From positions 62,001 through 126,000 of the forward strand of contig NZ_MRCM01000015.1 in assembly GCF_002303885.1 (NCBI RefSeq): 64,000 nt of DNA, written 5' to 3'. The position numbers were made by a program, and so were the translations under genes. This DNA is from Flavobacterium sp. ACN2. GTDB taxonomy: Bacteria; Bacteroidota; Bacteroidia; Flavobacteriales; Flavobacteriaceae. The notes beneath the pieces were generated by a model. That model was given only the letters and a program-made list of their open reading frames with translations. It had not been told where the DNA came from and ran no database searches. This document shows positions 42,653-51,390 of this stretch, piece after piece. Every line of letters begins with the position of its first letter. Positions within the stretch are counted from its first letter, which is position 1.

Positions 42653-43126
42653 TCACATTAAAAAATACATTGCTTTGTAATATTCATTAAACTTTGATTG
42701 TGATGGATTAGATGGCCTCAATGTCTTTTTTTCCCTTTTGAAATCTAATTTCTTTTTCAAAAAGAGTTTTACTTCTTTAAAAATTTCACGACTAGTTTTT
42801 GATTCATCAAACAAAATCAAATTATTGATTTCTTCTAAAAAAGATAAGCTCTTGTAAAGTTGCCTATTAAACAAACAAACTAAAGTATTTGCTCTTTTTT
42901 CTTCTTGTAAAAAACTAAGCAACTCTTCTCTCCTGTAGACTACATAAATAATTCGATCATATTGATTTATTGTCCCTTCACATTGATCAGTAAAAGATTT
43001 TTCTAAAAATTCAAACTCATCTTTAAGTTTTCTTTTAAACATTTTCAGAAAAAAACCTTGATTATCAACCACTAAAACTCGCTCCTTTTGCATCTTTTTG
43101 TTTTTTAAAACAGTAAACTCCTCCAT
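42653..43126 (-). CDS. Receiver-like protein lacking a phosphoacceptor site, 157 aa
   Basis: I do not recognise a named family. The pattern resembles a response-regulator receiver: ERVLVVDNQGFFLKMFKRKL looks like strand 1 and helix 1, YDRIIYVVYRRE like strand 3, NTLVCLFNRQLY like strand 4 and LILFDESKT like strand 5. The usual Asp at the end of strand 3 is missing and the first acidic pair is reduced to one Asp, so phosphorylation is unlikely. There is no output domain. Starts at 43126 and 43093 are possible. The AT-rich DNA and position inside the pectin locus are odd. Confidence 0.65.
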   Translation of the reverse strand: MEEFTVLKNKKMQKERVLVVDNQGFFLKMFKRKLKDEFEFLEKSFTDQCEGTINQYDRIIYVVYRREELLSFLQEEKRANTLVCLFNRQLYKSLSFLEEINNLILFDESKTSREIFKEVKLFLKKKLDFKREKKTLRPSNPSQSKFNEYYKAMYFLM

Positions 43127-43249
43127 TAACTGAGGGATTCGCTACTAAAATATGTAGCAAAATTAGAGCTGTATCAATCATTCATTAGCTTCAATAAGCC
43201 ATAAAACAATCATAATAAGGTATTTTTTGATATTATTATTAAAAATGGA

Positions 43250-43783
43250 TTAGACTTTTATCACGTGCATGACATGCTTTTCAACAAATGAAACCAATTC
43301 TTCAATCTCTTGACAATTGTGATCTTTCTTTGAAATAGAAATGATATAAGCATTTCTTTCTTTTACGTAGAGAAATAAGAAATTTTTAGTCGAAATAACT
43401 TTTTCAATTTTTGTCCATTTATGTTTTAATTCTCTTAACGGAGATCGAACACAAACATCAGAATAAGTAAAAGTGAGTTTATATCTGCTATAAAATTTGT
43501 TATACTGGATAAGCCATTTTGTTAAGCAAAAAATCGTTCTAGATATAGCATCCAGAAAAAAGAATTGAATGATCACCAAAAAAACAAGTGTAACCAAACA
43601 ACTTATCAGCCACTGAAAAAAATCGGCTTCATTAATAAAATCAAGAAAAAGCATCACTAATGCAACAACAAAAAAAACATAGATTAAACCCTCTTTAAAC
43701 AAGTGTTCAAAGTACATTTTGTTAAGTTTTCTAATTTCAGAAATATTTAACTGAAACTCTAATGAAAAATTAGCCGCTTTCAT
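43250..43783 (-). CDS. YcxB-like membrane protein, 177 aa
   Basis: The ATG at 43783 (MKAANFSLEFQLN) is chosen over a TTG at 43813. Two adjacent hydrophobic segments (about residues 28-45 and 55-75: YVFFVVALVMLFLDF and LISCLVTLVFLVIIQFFF) form a hairpin in the membrane. The C-terminal part KLTFTYSDVCVRSPLRELKH and KWTKIEKVISTKNFLFLY resembles the YcxB-like domain, which has no known function. It lies upstream of the receiver-like gene, with 123 bp between. Confidence 0.75.
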   Translation of the reverse strand: MKAANFSLEFQLNISEIRKLNKMYFEHLFKEGLIYVFFVVALVMLFLDFINEADFFQWLISCLVTLVFLVIIQFFFLDAISRTIFCLTKWLIQYNKFYSRYKLTFTYSDVCVRSPLRELKHKWTKIEKVISTKNFLFLYVKERNAYIISISKKDHNCQEIEELVSFVEKHVMHVIKV

Positions 43784-43942
43784 ATTTTTTGTCTTCTTAG
43801 GTATATTATTCAAGACAAAAGTATATCAACAAAAAAGTCTTAAATAGACTTAGAAGCTTTTATAATATTAAAATAAGGCTAGATTTATTTCTTTAATCTT
43901 TACTTTTTTATCTTCTTTTTACATGAAATGTCAAAAACCAAA

Positions 43943-43968
43943 AAAGGGGAAATACAAATTCCCCCTTT
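43943..43968 (-). terminator. Terminator after the CE12 gene
   Basis: AAAGGGGGAA / TTCCCCTTT stem with a T-run on the minus strand, 30 bp after the CE12 stop. It marks the end of the main pectin transcript. Confidence 0.75.
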
Positions 43969-43997
43969 CTTTTAATTACTTTAAGTTTAAAAACGTT

Positions 43998-44741
43998 TTA
44001 CTTAATTCCGCTTTTAAGATTCTTTAGCGAAGCGTCTTTCGAAAGCTTAATTTGGTTAATTACAATTTCAGCAATTTTATTTGCTCCTAACAAGGAAAGG
44101 TGCGTATCATCAGCTTTATCTGTGTCATAAAATGCATTTTCTCCTGCTTTGAAATGAAGATGAAGCTGTTTTGATTTTTCTGGCCCGTAAGATTGCTCTA
44201 ATAATTCGGTGTAGTATTCTAAATCTATAAAAGGCACATTATATTCCTCTGCGACCAATCGAGTTTCTAAAGGATAATCGCCATGTGTGGGTACCAAAAC
44301 GCCTTTTTCGTTAAAGTTACGTCTTGAAATAGAAGTTAATAATATCGGAATAGCACCTTTTTCTCTACTTTCTTTTACAAAACGAATCAGATTGTATCTG
44401 TAAGCTGTATGCGGATTGGTAAATCGTGCTGAGTCTTCAATTTTCTGATCATTATGTCCGAATTCTATAAAAACATAATCTCCTTTTTTAAGTTTGTTAT
44501 AAACAGAATCCCAGCGTTTTTCATTGATAAAGCTTCTCGTGCTTCGTCCGTTTACCGCTTTATTGATTACTGTTATGTTTTCTTTGAAAAAAGGCTGCAA
44601 TACCTGAGCCCAACCATGTTCTGGATTTTTGTCCGGATCTTTTTTATTTGCCATTGTAGAGTCTCCAATGCAATACAAAGAGTTTTTTTGGGCAAAACTT
44701 ACTGTGGTGATAAGTAATGCTAGAAAGATATATTTTTTCAT
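43998..44741 (-). CDS. CE12 rhamnogalacturonan acetylesterase (SGNH hydrolase)
   Basis: A 247-residue secreted esterase with a signal peptide (LLITTVSFA/QK). The nucleophile is Ser28 in CIGDSTMANK. The oxyanion motifs are NKAVNGRSTRSF and FIEFGHNDQK, and the catalytic Asp-His pair is in ADDTHLSLLG (Asp211, His214). This is the classic CE12 pattern. It would remove acetyl groups from the rhamnogalacturonan backbone so that other enzymes can act. It follows GH28 and PL10-CE8 on the same strand. Confidence 0.93.
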   Translation of the reverse strand: MKKYIFLALLITTVSFAQKNSLYCIGDSTMANKKDPDKNPEHGWAQVLQPFFKENITVINKAVNGRSTRSFINEKRWDSVYNKLKKGDYVFIEFGHNDQKIEDSARFTNPHTAYRYNLIRFVKESREKGAIPILLTSISRRNFNEKGVLVPTHGDYPLETRLVAEEYNVPFIDLEYYTELLEQSYGPEKSKQLHLHFKAGENAFYDTDKADDTHLSLLGANKIAEIVINQIKLSKDASLKNLKSGIK

Positions 44742-44784
44742 TTTCTTTTGTTTTTTTTAATGCTGAGGGTTTTATTGCGAAGTG

Positions 44785-44922
44785 TTTTTTTAACGCAAAA
44801 CTGCAGTGCATCTCTACGAAAAATCTTTGAATCTTTGAATCTCTGAACCTTTGAGCCTTTGCCTCTTTTTATTAAACCTTTGCGAACTTTGCGATTTCTT
44901 TGTGCACTTTGCGTTAAAAAAA
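44785..44922. repeat. Inverted repeat with octamer array between GH28 and CE12 genes
   Basis: Arms TTTTTTTAACGCAAA (44785-44799) and TTTGCGTTAAAAAAA (44908-44922). Between them lies an octamer array ATCTTTGA-ATCTTTGA-ATCTCTGA-ACCTTTGA (44823-44862). Confidence 0.82.
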
Positions 44923-44950
44923 AGCTTAGCTATAAAATGAGGTTAAAAAT

Positions 44951-46306
44951 CTAATGTTTTGAAACTGCTGTAGGCACTGTTGCTCTTTTACCTATAAAAA
45001 CATCTGTCATTAAAACGTTTTCTGCGTTTTCATTCGAGAGCGCATTTTTGGCTTCTTTGATTTCTATGTTTTTTAAAGAGATATTCTTGATTTTTTTATC
45101 TGCAAATCCCTGAATTACGATACCAGATTCTGACGCTTTGTTACAGGTGATATTAGAGAAATATACATTTGATATCTCTGACTGATAGCCTTTTCCTTCT
45201 CCGTGATAATTTGCTGTAATGTATATACAATCTTCTACTTGATCTAACTGGATATTTTGGACAAATATATTTTTGATATAGCCTCCGCGATCGGCATTGG
45301 TTTTTAAATAAATGCCTCTTTTTAAATATCCTGCCGTTTTGCAATTTTCTACAAATACATTCTGAACTCCAGCCGACATTTCGCTCCCGATTACCACACC
45401 ATGAAGTCCTTTAAAATTACAATTTCGTATCACAATATTCTCGCTAGGCGTTGCTGCATTAGCTCTTCCTTCATGATCTCTTCCTGCTTTTATGGCAACA
45501 TTGTCGTCTCCGTTGTCAAAAGTCACATTTTCAATTAAAACGTCTTTTGCGTATTCTGGATCGATTCCGTCATTATTGTGATTTAAGGATTTGTAACTTA
45601 TTCCGCGAATGGTAATACTTTCTGATTTTAAAAGATGCAGACACCAAAACGGCGAATTTTCGATTCGGATATTTTCGACTAAAATGTTTTTGCAATTTAA
45701 AAACTGAATCATCTGTGGTCGTAAAAAATAGCCTTTTCCAAATTTTCTTTCCTCTAATGGCGTATTGTTGTGATTCATGTCACGGCTTCGGTTTTTACCT
45801 TCGTTTTCTTTTGCTTTAAAAGTTTTCCAAGTCTTTCCTCCTTCTCCGTCAATTGTTCCTTCTCCAGAAATGGAAATATTCGTGCAATTATTAGCATAAA
45901 TAAGCGGACTGTAATTATACAACATCGTCCCTTCCCAGCTTGTTAAAACCATTGGAAGATAATCTTTCGGATTATCACTGAACTTTATTTTAGCCCCTTT
46001 TTCAATTCTAAGGTTTACATTGCTTACAAAATGTATCGGTCCGTTGATTTTATAAATTCCTTTTGGAACTATAATTGTTCCGCCTTTATTTTTTTTGCAC
46101 AAAGCCATTGCTTTATCAAAAGCCTTTTTATTATCTGTAATAGAATCGCCTTTGGCACCTAATGTCAAAACATTAACCCGATAGGAAGTTATTATTGGAA
46201 GCTGAATTCGTTTCACAATAGAATCCACTTTAGCTGACGGAAAATCGCTATTCTGTGCAAATGATGCCCACGAAAGGAAGATTAGAAAGAAGTATTTGAA
46301 ATTCAT
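44951..46306 (-). CDS. GH28 polygalacturonase-family enzyme, 451 aa
   Basis: A secreted beta-helix hydrolase (signal MNFKYFFLIFLSWASFA/QN). Motifs are ISGEGTIDGEGGKTW, NSPFWCLHLL, NNDGIDPEYAKD, DDNVAIKAGRD, HGVVIGSEMSAGVQN and RGIYLKTN. These fit exo-acting polygalacturonases of Bacteroidota and resemble the 60696 protein more than the 39814 one. It would release galacturonate or short oligomers. It lies in the same strand run as PL10-CE8 and CE12. Confidence 0.94.
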   Translation of the reverse strand: MNFKYFFLIFLSWASFAQNSDFPSAKVDSIVKRIQLPIITSYRVNVLTLGAKGDSITDNKKAFDKAMALCKKNKGGTIIVPKGIYKINGPIHFVSNVNLRIEKGAKIKFSDNPKDYLPMVLTSWEGTMLYNYSPLIYANNCTNISISGEGTIDGEGGKTWKTFKAKENEGKNRSRDMNHNNTPLEERKFGKGYFLRPQMIQFLNCKNILVENIRIENSPFWCLHLLKSESITIRGISYKSLNHNNDGIDPEYAKDVLIENVTFDNGDDNVAIKAGRDHEGRANAATPSENIVIRNCNFKGLHGVVIGSEMSAGVQNVFVENCKTAGYLKRGIYLKTNADRGGYIKNIFVQNIQLDQVEDCIYITANYHGEGKGYQSEISNVYFSNITCNKASESGIVIQGFADKKIKNISLKNIEIKEAKNALSNENAENVLMTDVFIGKRATVPTAVSKH

Positions 46307-46341
46307 GTTTTTTTATTTTAAGTGCGTGCTAGTCGCAATCG

Positions 46342-46391
46342 CAGTCCCAGTTTTCAGTGCCGACTGAAACTGCGACTGAGAACTGGGACTG
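46342..46391. repeat. GACTGGGACTG hairpin before the GH28 gene
   Basis: CAGTCCCAGTTTTCAG (46342-46357) and CTGAGAACTGGGACTG (46376-46391) pair with one mismatch. The block continues into the TAG stop of the PL10-CE8 gene (46395-46397). Confidence 0.8.
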
Positions 46392-46394
46392 GGA

Positions 46395-48401
46395 CTAAAG
46401 AGAATACCAATTCGCAATCTTATCTTTAAGGATATTTTCTATCGAATATTGTGTTGCTTCTTTTTTTGAAAGCTGATAAGACCATTTTACTCTTTTTGAT
46501 GGCTGAAATCCTTCTCCGCTACAATTGTATTCGGCATAAAAAGCTTTCTTTTCAGCTTCTGGTTTAGACCAATTTTCCCAACCCTCTGGCTTTATTTGTT
46601 TTCCCATTTCGCAGTTTATAAAAACTGTTTTAGCATAAATACGCCACGGCCTTCCTAAATATACCTCTTTTGCCTCTGGGCTTGCAGTCAGTTTACAATT
46701 TTTGAAAACAAAACCAAACGAAGTTCCTTCGGGGGTTGAAGCAGCTGTGATATAAGAGCTTTTGATACTGTGAATCGTACAGTTCTCAAATAAGGCGGTT
46801 GCGCCTCCAAAAATAAAATCTGTTGTGCCTTCTATATAACAATCCTTAAAATATTGCTTTGCCTCTTTTCCAGACAAATACAACGTATCTTGATTTCCTA
46901 AAAGATTACAGTTAATAATTTTAGCGCGGTTGGCTACAACAGACAACGCAATAGCTTGTCCATGCTCACCAGAAGTATTTTTAATCGTTAGATTTGATGC
47001 CGTAAAATCGTCCCCTTCAACCAAAAGTGTGTAGGTATAAAAAGTACTATTTCTGCCTAAAGCTATTTTTGAAAAATTATCATCAAAAGTAATAATGGTA
47101 TTTTCTTTACTTTCCCCTTTCAGAAATACATTAGTATTCCATTCCGGAATTCTAACTTTTTCGTTGTAGATTCCGTTTTTAATAAAAATAGTAACTTTAT
47201 CATAAGGAAAAGCGGGTGTTGCATAAATTGCATCCTGAATTTTGGTAAAATCTCCCGAACCATCTTGCGCTACAGTAATATAATCTACAATTTTCTTTTC
47301 GGCTGCCCCTACTTTTGTACCGTTTTTAACTGCCCAGTCTGGAAATTTTTTTAAAACTTCCTCTGGTGCATCTGAATACCATGAATAGCCATTTCTTCTT
47401 TCTGATCCTATTTGATCCAATGATTTTTTCTTAATTCCGTCACGGTCACAAAAGAAAGGTTCATTGGTTTCCAAATCCATAAATCTTGCCCAGATAGGTT
47501 TGGCATTTACTGCTGGAATCATTTTTTTATCTACAATTTTTCCGGCGTCATTTAAAACTCTTTTTTCTTCTAAATTGGTAATTTTAGTTTTTTGAAACCA
47601 TTCTACCGCACTTTTTACAGCGGTAACAACTTCTCTTGACGGTTTGTCAATCGACATTAAAAGCAATACTATTTTTGTTGATTCATAACCGCTTAACGAA
47701 GCCAATTCAAAAGCTCTTGCATTTGCTGGCGCCAAAGTCACTTCATCATGCTGTGCGCACCAAGCGGTTAAAACACCATTTTGCTTGTATTGTGTTTTTA
47801 AAATACAATCGATTCCTTTATCAAATGATTTTCTGCATTTTTCCACAATTTCTTTTGATGGTTTAATGCTGTAATAATCGGTTTCGTCTGCAACGGCTTT
47901 TATTACATTCATAATATTAACCATCGAATCATCATTGTAGGTAATGTGCGTATAATATCCTTTTTTTAACGGATAAAACTGAGGCCATCCTCCGTTTGCA
48001 TATTGAGCCTCCAGCAGATAATTTAAGCCTTTTAAGAAAGATTCTCTATAACGTTCGTCTTTAACCTGCGCATACATTCTAGACATAAAAAGCATTTCCT
48101 GACAAGTTGCTCCGTTGTCTGTAGTAGTTTCTACAGCTGTTTTTTTAAGAGCAATCAAATCTTTTTTCTGCTTTTCGGTCAGCTCATCCTGCATTTGAAT
48201 ATTCTTTGGCCAGCCTCCAATATCTCTTTGGTAGAGCAGTACATTTTCTGCTACTCTTTTCGCGTCTGCGTTTGCAAACCAAGCGACATCACTCTTGCGA
48301 ATAACATCTGACCATCTTTTATAAGTATTCTGAGCATTTACAGCAAAACTGCAAAGGCATAAAAAAAGCATTATTTGTTTTTTAAACTGTATCATTTCCA
48401 A
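46395..48401 (-). CDS. PL10 pectate lyase - CE8 pectin methylesterase fusion
   Basis: A 668-residue secreted two-enzyme protein. The signal peptide ends near VNA/QN (23). Residues about 25-345 form a PL10 pectate lyase (YQRDIGGWPKNI, TTTDNGATCQEMLFM, GGWPQFYPL, THITYNDDSM, LTAWCAQHDE). Residues about 372-660 form a CE8 pectin methylesterase: GQAIAL (Gln482), GNQDTLY (Gln504, Asp505), TTDFIFG (Asp528) and GRPWR (Arg584, Trp586). De-esterification by CE8 would create the free polygalacturonate that PL10 cuts, so both steps are joined in one chain. The start lies 1 bp after the stop of the GH43 gene. Confidence 0.95.
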   Translation of the reverse strand: MEMIQFKKQIMLFLCLCSFAVNAQNTYKRWSDVIRKSDVAWFANADAKRVAENVLLYQRDIGGWPKNIQMQDELTEKQKKDLIALKKTAVETTTDNGATCQEMLFMSRMYAQVKDERYRESFLKGLNYLLEAQYANGGWPQFYPLKKGYYTHITYNDDSMVNIMNVIKAVADETDYYSIKPSKEIVEKCRKSFDKGIDCILKTQYKQNGVLTAWCAQHDEVTLAPANARAFELASLSGYESTKIVLLLMSIDKPSREVVTAVKSAVEWFQKTKITNLEEKRVLNDAGKIVDKKMIPAVNAKPIWARFMDLETNEPFFCDRDGIKKKSLDQIGSERRNGYSWYSDAPEEVLKKFPDWAVKNGTKVGAAEKKIVDYITVAQDGSGDFTKIQDAIYATPAFPYDKVTIFIKNGIYNEKVRIPEWNTNVFLKGESKENTIITFDDNFSKIALGRNSTFYTYTLLVEGDDFTASNLTIKNTSGEHGQAIALSVVANRAKIINCNLLGNQDTLYLSGKEAKQYFKDCYIEGTTDFIFGGATALFENCTIHSIKSSYITAASTPEGTSFGFVFKNCKLTASPEAKEVYLGRPWRIYAKTVFINCEMGKQIKPEGWENWSKPEAEKKAFYAEYNCSGEGFQPSKRVKWSYQLSKKEATQYSIENILKDKIANWYSL

Positions 48402-48402
48402 C

Positions 48403-49992
48403 CTATTTTGTTACTCTGAACCAATCAACAGCAACATTCCCCGAATCATTTTTAATTATCTCACCCAAAGCAAAAAGTCCGACTTTCGCTCCAATCCATT
48501 TTCCTTCTTTAGCAGTAAAATCTTTTCCTATGGTTTGGTAATTTTTATCGTCTAAACTATACGAAAAACTACAGATCGCACCTTTGCTAATTTTTACTCT
48601 TAAATAAATTGTATTTTGCTCAATTAATACAGGCTTGGTTTCAGTCTCTGAAACCGTTTTATCAAAAGTTCCTGTTTTCTGATTCAGATATAATTTTCCG
48701 TTCTCATTTTTGAAATTCAGATAACTATAATCTAACCCCATAACGATCAAACCAGTAGTTTCTCCATTTAATCTTGCATTAAAAGTCAGTTTTGTAGTCG
48801 CCGTAAATTCTTCTGCTGGAAATTTTTGCAAGAGTAAATTCGGAGCATTAAAAATATTTTTGGTTGTGGTATTGCAAAACAAATTCAAATAACCCAAACT
48901 AGTTGGAAAACCAAAGTTGGTCTGTTTATTTGCCTGCCATTGCCATTGCAATCCTAATTTTGGCTCGTTAAATTCATCTGAAGTTGCTGGAACTTCAATC
49001 GGATATTTTTTGCCAACATTTGGTTTCTTGTACGTTGTTACGGGCTCACCTATTCCATTTTTATCAAAATCTTCTCCCATAACCGGCCAGTCATTCACCC
49101 ATTTCATTGGCTGCAGATGCACAATTCGGCCATAAGCGCCTTTATCTTGAAAATGAAAAAACCAATCTTCGCCCGTCTGAGTCGTTACCCAAGCCCCTTG
49201 ATGCGGCCCATTTATTGCGGTCGAACCTTGTTCTAGAACCTTCTTTTTTTCATAAGGTCCGAAAACATTTTTCGATCTTAAAACAGTCTGCCATCCTGTT
49301 GGAACTCCTCCTGCTGGTGCAAAAATGTAATAATATCCATTTCGTTTGTAAAATTTTGGCCCTTCAATTGTGCCTTCGCTTTCGTGTCCGTCAATAACCA
49401 TAACTTCATCGTTGTTCACTACAGTTCCGTCTGTATTCATGTTACAAACGACTAGCAAGCTTTTAATCTGAGCACGGCTTCCTGCAAAAGCATGTACCAA
49501 ATAAGCTTTGCCATCATTGTCCCAAAGCGGACTCGGATCAATCAATCCAACTCCCGCTTTAACTAAAAGTGGCTCAGACCAAGGCCCTTGTGCTTTTTTA
49601 GCTTTTATCATATAAATTCCGAAATCTGGATCTGGATAATAGATGTAAAATTCGTTGTTGTGATAATTGATGCTTGGCGCCCAAACTCCGTTTCCGTGCT
49701 GTACGCTATTGTAGGTTTCAAATGGAGGCTGTTTAGCTAAAGCGTAGCTTATAATTTTCCAATTTACCAAGTCTTTTGAATGTAAAATCGGTAACCCTGG
49801 AATACAATTAAAAGAAGAAGCTGTCATATAATAATCATCGCCTACGCGAACAACATCTGGATCTGAATAATCGGCATGAATAATCGGATTGGTGTATGTT
49901 CCGTCTCCGTTATCTGGCGTCCAGACTTGTGCGGTATTCTTCTGGAAACAAAAAATGGAAAGAAGAAATAGGATGATTTTTATATTTTTCAT
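48403..49992 (-). CDS. GH43 arabinofuranosidase/xylosidase-type enzyme
   Basis: A 529-residue secreted enzyme (signal ending KNTA/QV). The five-bladed propeller carries HADYSDPDVVRVG (catalytic base Asp), LIDPSPLWDNDG (Asp) and GHESEGTIEGPKFY (Glu acid). A C-terminal concanavalin-like domain follows (WQWQANKQTNFG, NARLNGETTGLIVMG). GH43 enzymes with this domain are mostly alpha-L-arabinofuranosidases or beta-xylosidases; arabinan or arabinogalactan side chains of pectin are the natural target here. A strong hairpin lies in its leader, and the next gene follows after 1 bp. Confidence 0.92.
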   Translation of the reverse strand: MKNIKIILFLLSIFCFQKNTAQVWTPDNGDGTYTNPIIHADYSDPDVVRVGDDYYMTASSFNCIPGLPILHSKDLVNWKIISYALAKQPPFETYNSVQHGNGVWAPSINYHNNEFYIYYPDPDFGIYMIKAKKAQGPWSEPLLVKAGVGLIDPSPLWDNDGKAYLVHAFAGSRAQIKSLLVVCNMNTDGTVVNNDEVMVIDGHESEGTIEGPKFYKRNGYYYIFAPAGGVPTGWQTVLRSKNVFGPYEKKKVLEQGSTAINGPHQGAWVTTQTGEDWFFHFQDKGAYGRIVHLQPMKWVNDWPVMGEDFDKNGIGEPVTTYKKPNVGKKYPIEVPATSDEFNEPKLGLQWQWQANKQTNFGFPTSLGYLNLFCNTTTKNIFNAPNLLLQKFPAEEFTATTKLTFNARLNGETTGLIVMGLDYSYLNFKNENGKLYLNQKTGTFDKTVSETETKPVLIEQNTIYLRVKISKGAICSFSYSLDDKNYQTIGKDFTAKEGKWIGAKVGLFALGEIIKNDSGNVAVDWFRVTK

Positions 49993-50013
49993 TTTTAACT
50001 GTTTTTTTTATTT

Positions 50014-50046
50014 AAACCCGACAGGTTTTAGAAACCTGTCGGGTTT
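50014..50046. repeat. Perfect hairpin in the GH43 leader
   Basis: AAACCCGACAGGTTT-TAG-AAACCTGTCGGGTTT, a 15-bp stem with a 3-nt loop, ends 22 nt before the GH43 ATG. It lacks a T-run on the minus strand. Repeat-like debris (TTCGACTTCGCTCAGCAAG) follows at about 50086-50110. Confidence 0.85.
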
Positions 50047-50147
50047 GTCACTTGTTTTTTCTGTGAGTAATTTCTTTGCGATGCTTCGACTTCGCTCAGC
50101 AAGACAAAGTAGAGCATCATAACTCCAAACTCATAACTTTAAAAAAA

Positions 50148-51368
50148 TTATCTGTTCAATTCCAAAGCGGCCAAAATAAATGGCCCTGTTGCTTTAGGAT
50201 CATTGTCTTTTTTTCTTTCGTTTACGTAATATTCGTAAGATCCATCACGATATGGATTCCCGCCTAAACCTGCCACTTGGCAACAGTTTGTTAGCGTAAT
50301 TCCTCCATCTTGATCTACTTTTTTGATTAATACAGTTGTTAACCCGTCAAAAGCTTTGTTGGCTGCTTTTTTAAATTTAGCTGGCAAATATCCTTTGTTT
50401 GCTCCTTTTGCAAAAGCATATGAAAACATTGCAGATCCAGAAGCTTCTAAATAATTGTCTTTTTCACCGCCTTTGTCTGTAACTTGATACCACAATCCAG
50501 ATTTATCTTGGAATTTTAGTAAAGCCTCAGAAACATTGTTTAAATACTGAATCAACTCTTTTCTTTTTGGATGATCTTTTGGCATGTAATCTAAAACATC
50601 AACCAAAGCCATTACATACCAGCCCAAAGATCTAGACCAGAAGTTTGGAGAGTTTCCTGTTTCTTTATTTGCCCAAGGCATTTGTTTGCTTTCGTCCCAT
50701 CCGTGGTATAATAATCCCGTTTTTGGATCTGTTGCTTTAAGCTGAATCAATTCGAATTGTTTCGCGATATCATCAAAGCTTTTTCCGTTTTCGAATTTAG
50801 CTGTGTATTCTGCGTAGAATGGCTCTCCCATGTACAAACCATCCAACCACATTTGATTTGGATAAATTTGTTTGTGCCAGAATCCTCCGCTTTGTGTTCT
50901 TGGCTGTTCTGTAAGCTGTTTGCGAATTAGTTGCAATGCTTTTAAATATTTATCTTCTTTTGTATAGGCATAAACATCAAAAAGCAAACGTCCTGGCAAT
51001 ACTAAGTCAATATTGTATTTATCAAATTCGTATGTATTAATGCTTCCGTCAGGTTGCACTAAATTATCCACATACCCTTTTATATAAGCTTTATATCTAG
51101 GGTCTGGATTTTTTTTGTATAATTCTTCAATTGAATGCAATACTAAAGCGTGAACGTAATCCCACTTTGGTTTTTTAGCGTCGTCGATCATGTATGCCTC
51201 TGGATGGCGTTTCATCAATGTCAAGGCCATTTTATCAGACCATTTTGCATTTTTCCCAATCACAATCTCTTTTGCTGGTTCCTGCGATGTTACTTTACAA
51301 CTTGTAATGGTCATAAAACAAGCCATCAAAATCGACATAAAATAACTTTGCTTTCTACTATTTTTCAT
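50148..51368 (-). CDS. GH105 unsaturated rhamnogalacturonyl/galacturonyl hydrolase, copy 1 (lipoprotein)
   Basis: A 406-residue (alpha/alpha)6-barrel enzyme. It is a lipoprotein (ITSC, Cys24), so it is probably held at a membrane. The catalytic Asp176 lies in QMWLDGLYMG. His222 in YHGWDES is the conserved active-site His. Other motifs are WSRSLGWYVMAL and GLGGNPYRDGSYEYY. It hydrolyses unsaturated uronic acid from lyase-generated pectin oligomers. It is third of three tandem paralogues in transcription order and the last gene before a repeat-rich gap. Confidence 0.94.
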   Translation of the reverse strand: MKNSRKQSYFMSILMACFMTITSCKVTSQEPAKEIVIGKNAKWSDKMALTLMKRHPEAYMIDDAKKPKWDYVHALVLHSIEELYKKNPDPRYKAYIKGYVDNLVQPDGSINTYEFDKYNIDLVLPGRLLFDVYAYTKEDKYLKALQLIRKQLTEQPRTQSGGFWHKQIYPNQMWLDGLYMGEPFYAEYTAKFENGKSFDDIAKQFELIQLKATDPKTGLLYHGWDESKQMPWANKETGNSPNFWSRSLGWYVMALVDVLDYMPKDHPKRKELIQYLNNVSEALLKFQDKSGLWYQVTDKGGEKDNYLEASGSAMFSYAFAKGANKGYLPAKFKKAANKAFDGLTTVLIKKVDQDGGITLTNCCQVAGLGGNPYRDGSYEYYVNERKKDNDPKATGPFILAALELNR

Positions 51369-51390
51369 TTCAAAATATATTTAAATTCTA

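Noticed and set aside
42421..42690. An 89-codon plus-strand frame
   Set aside because: It is very AT-rich, overlaps a terminator and two gene ends, and shows no recognisable protein features.
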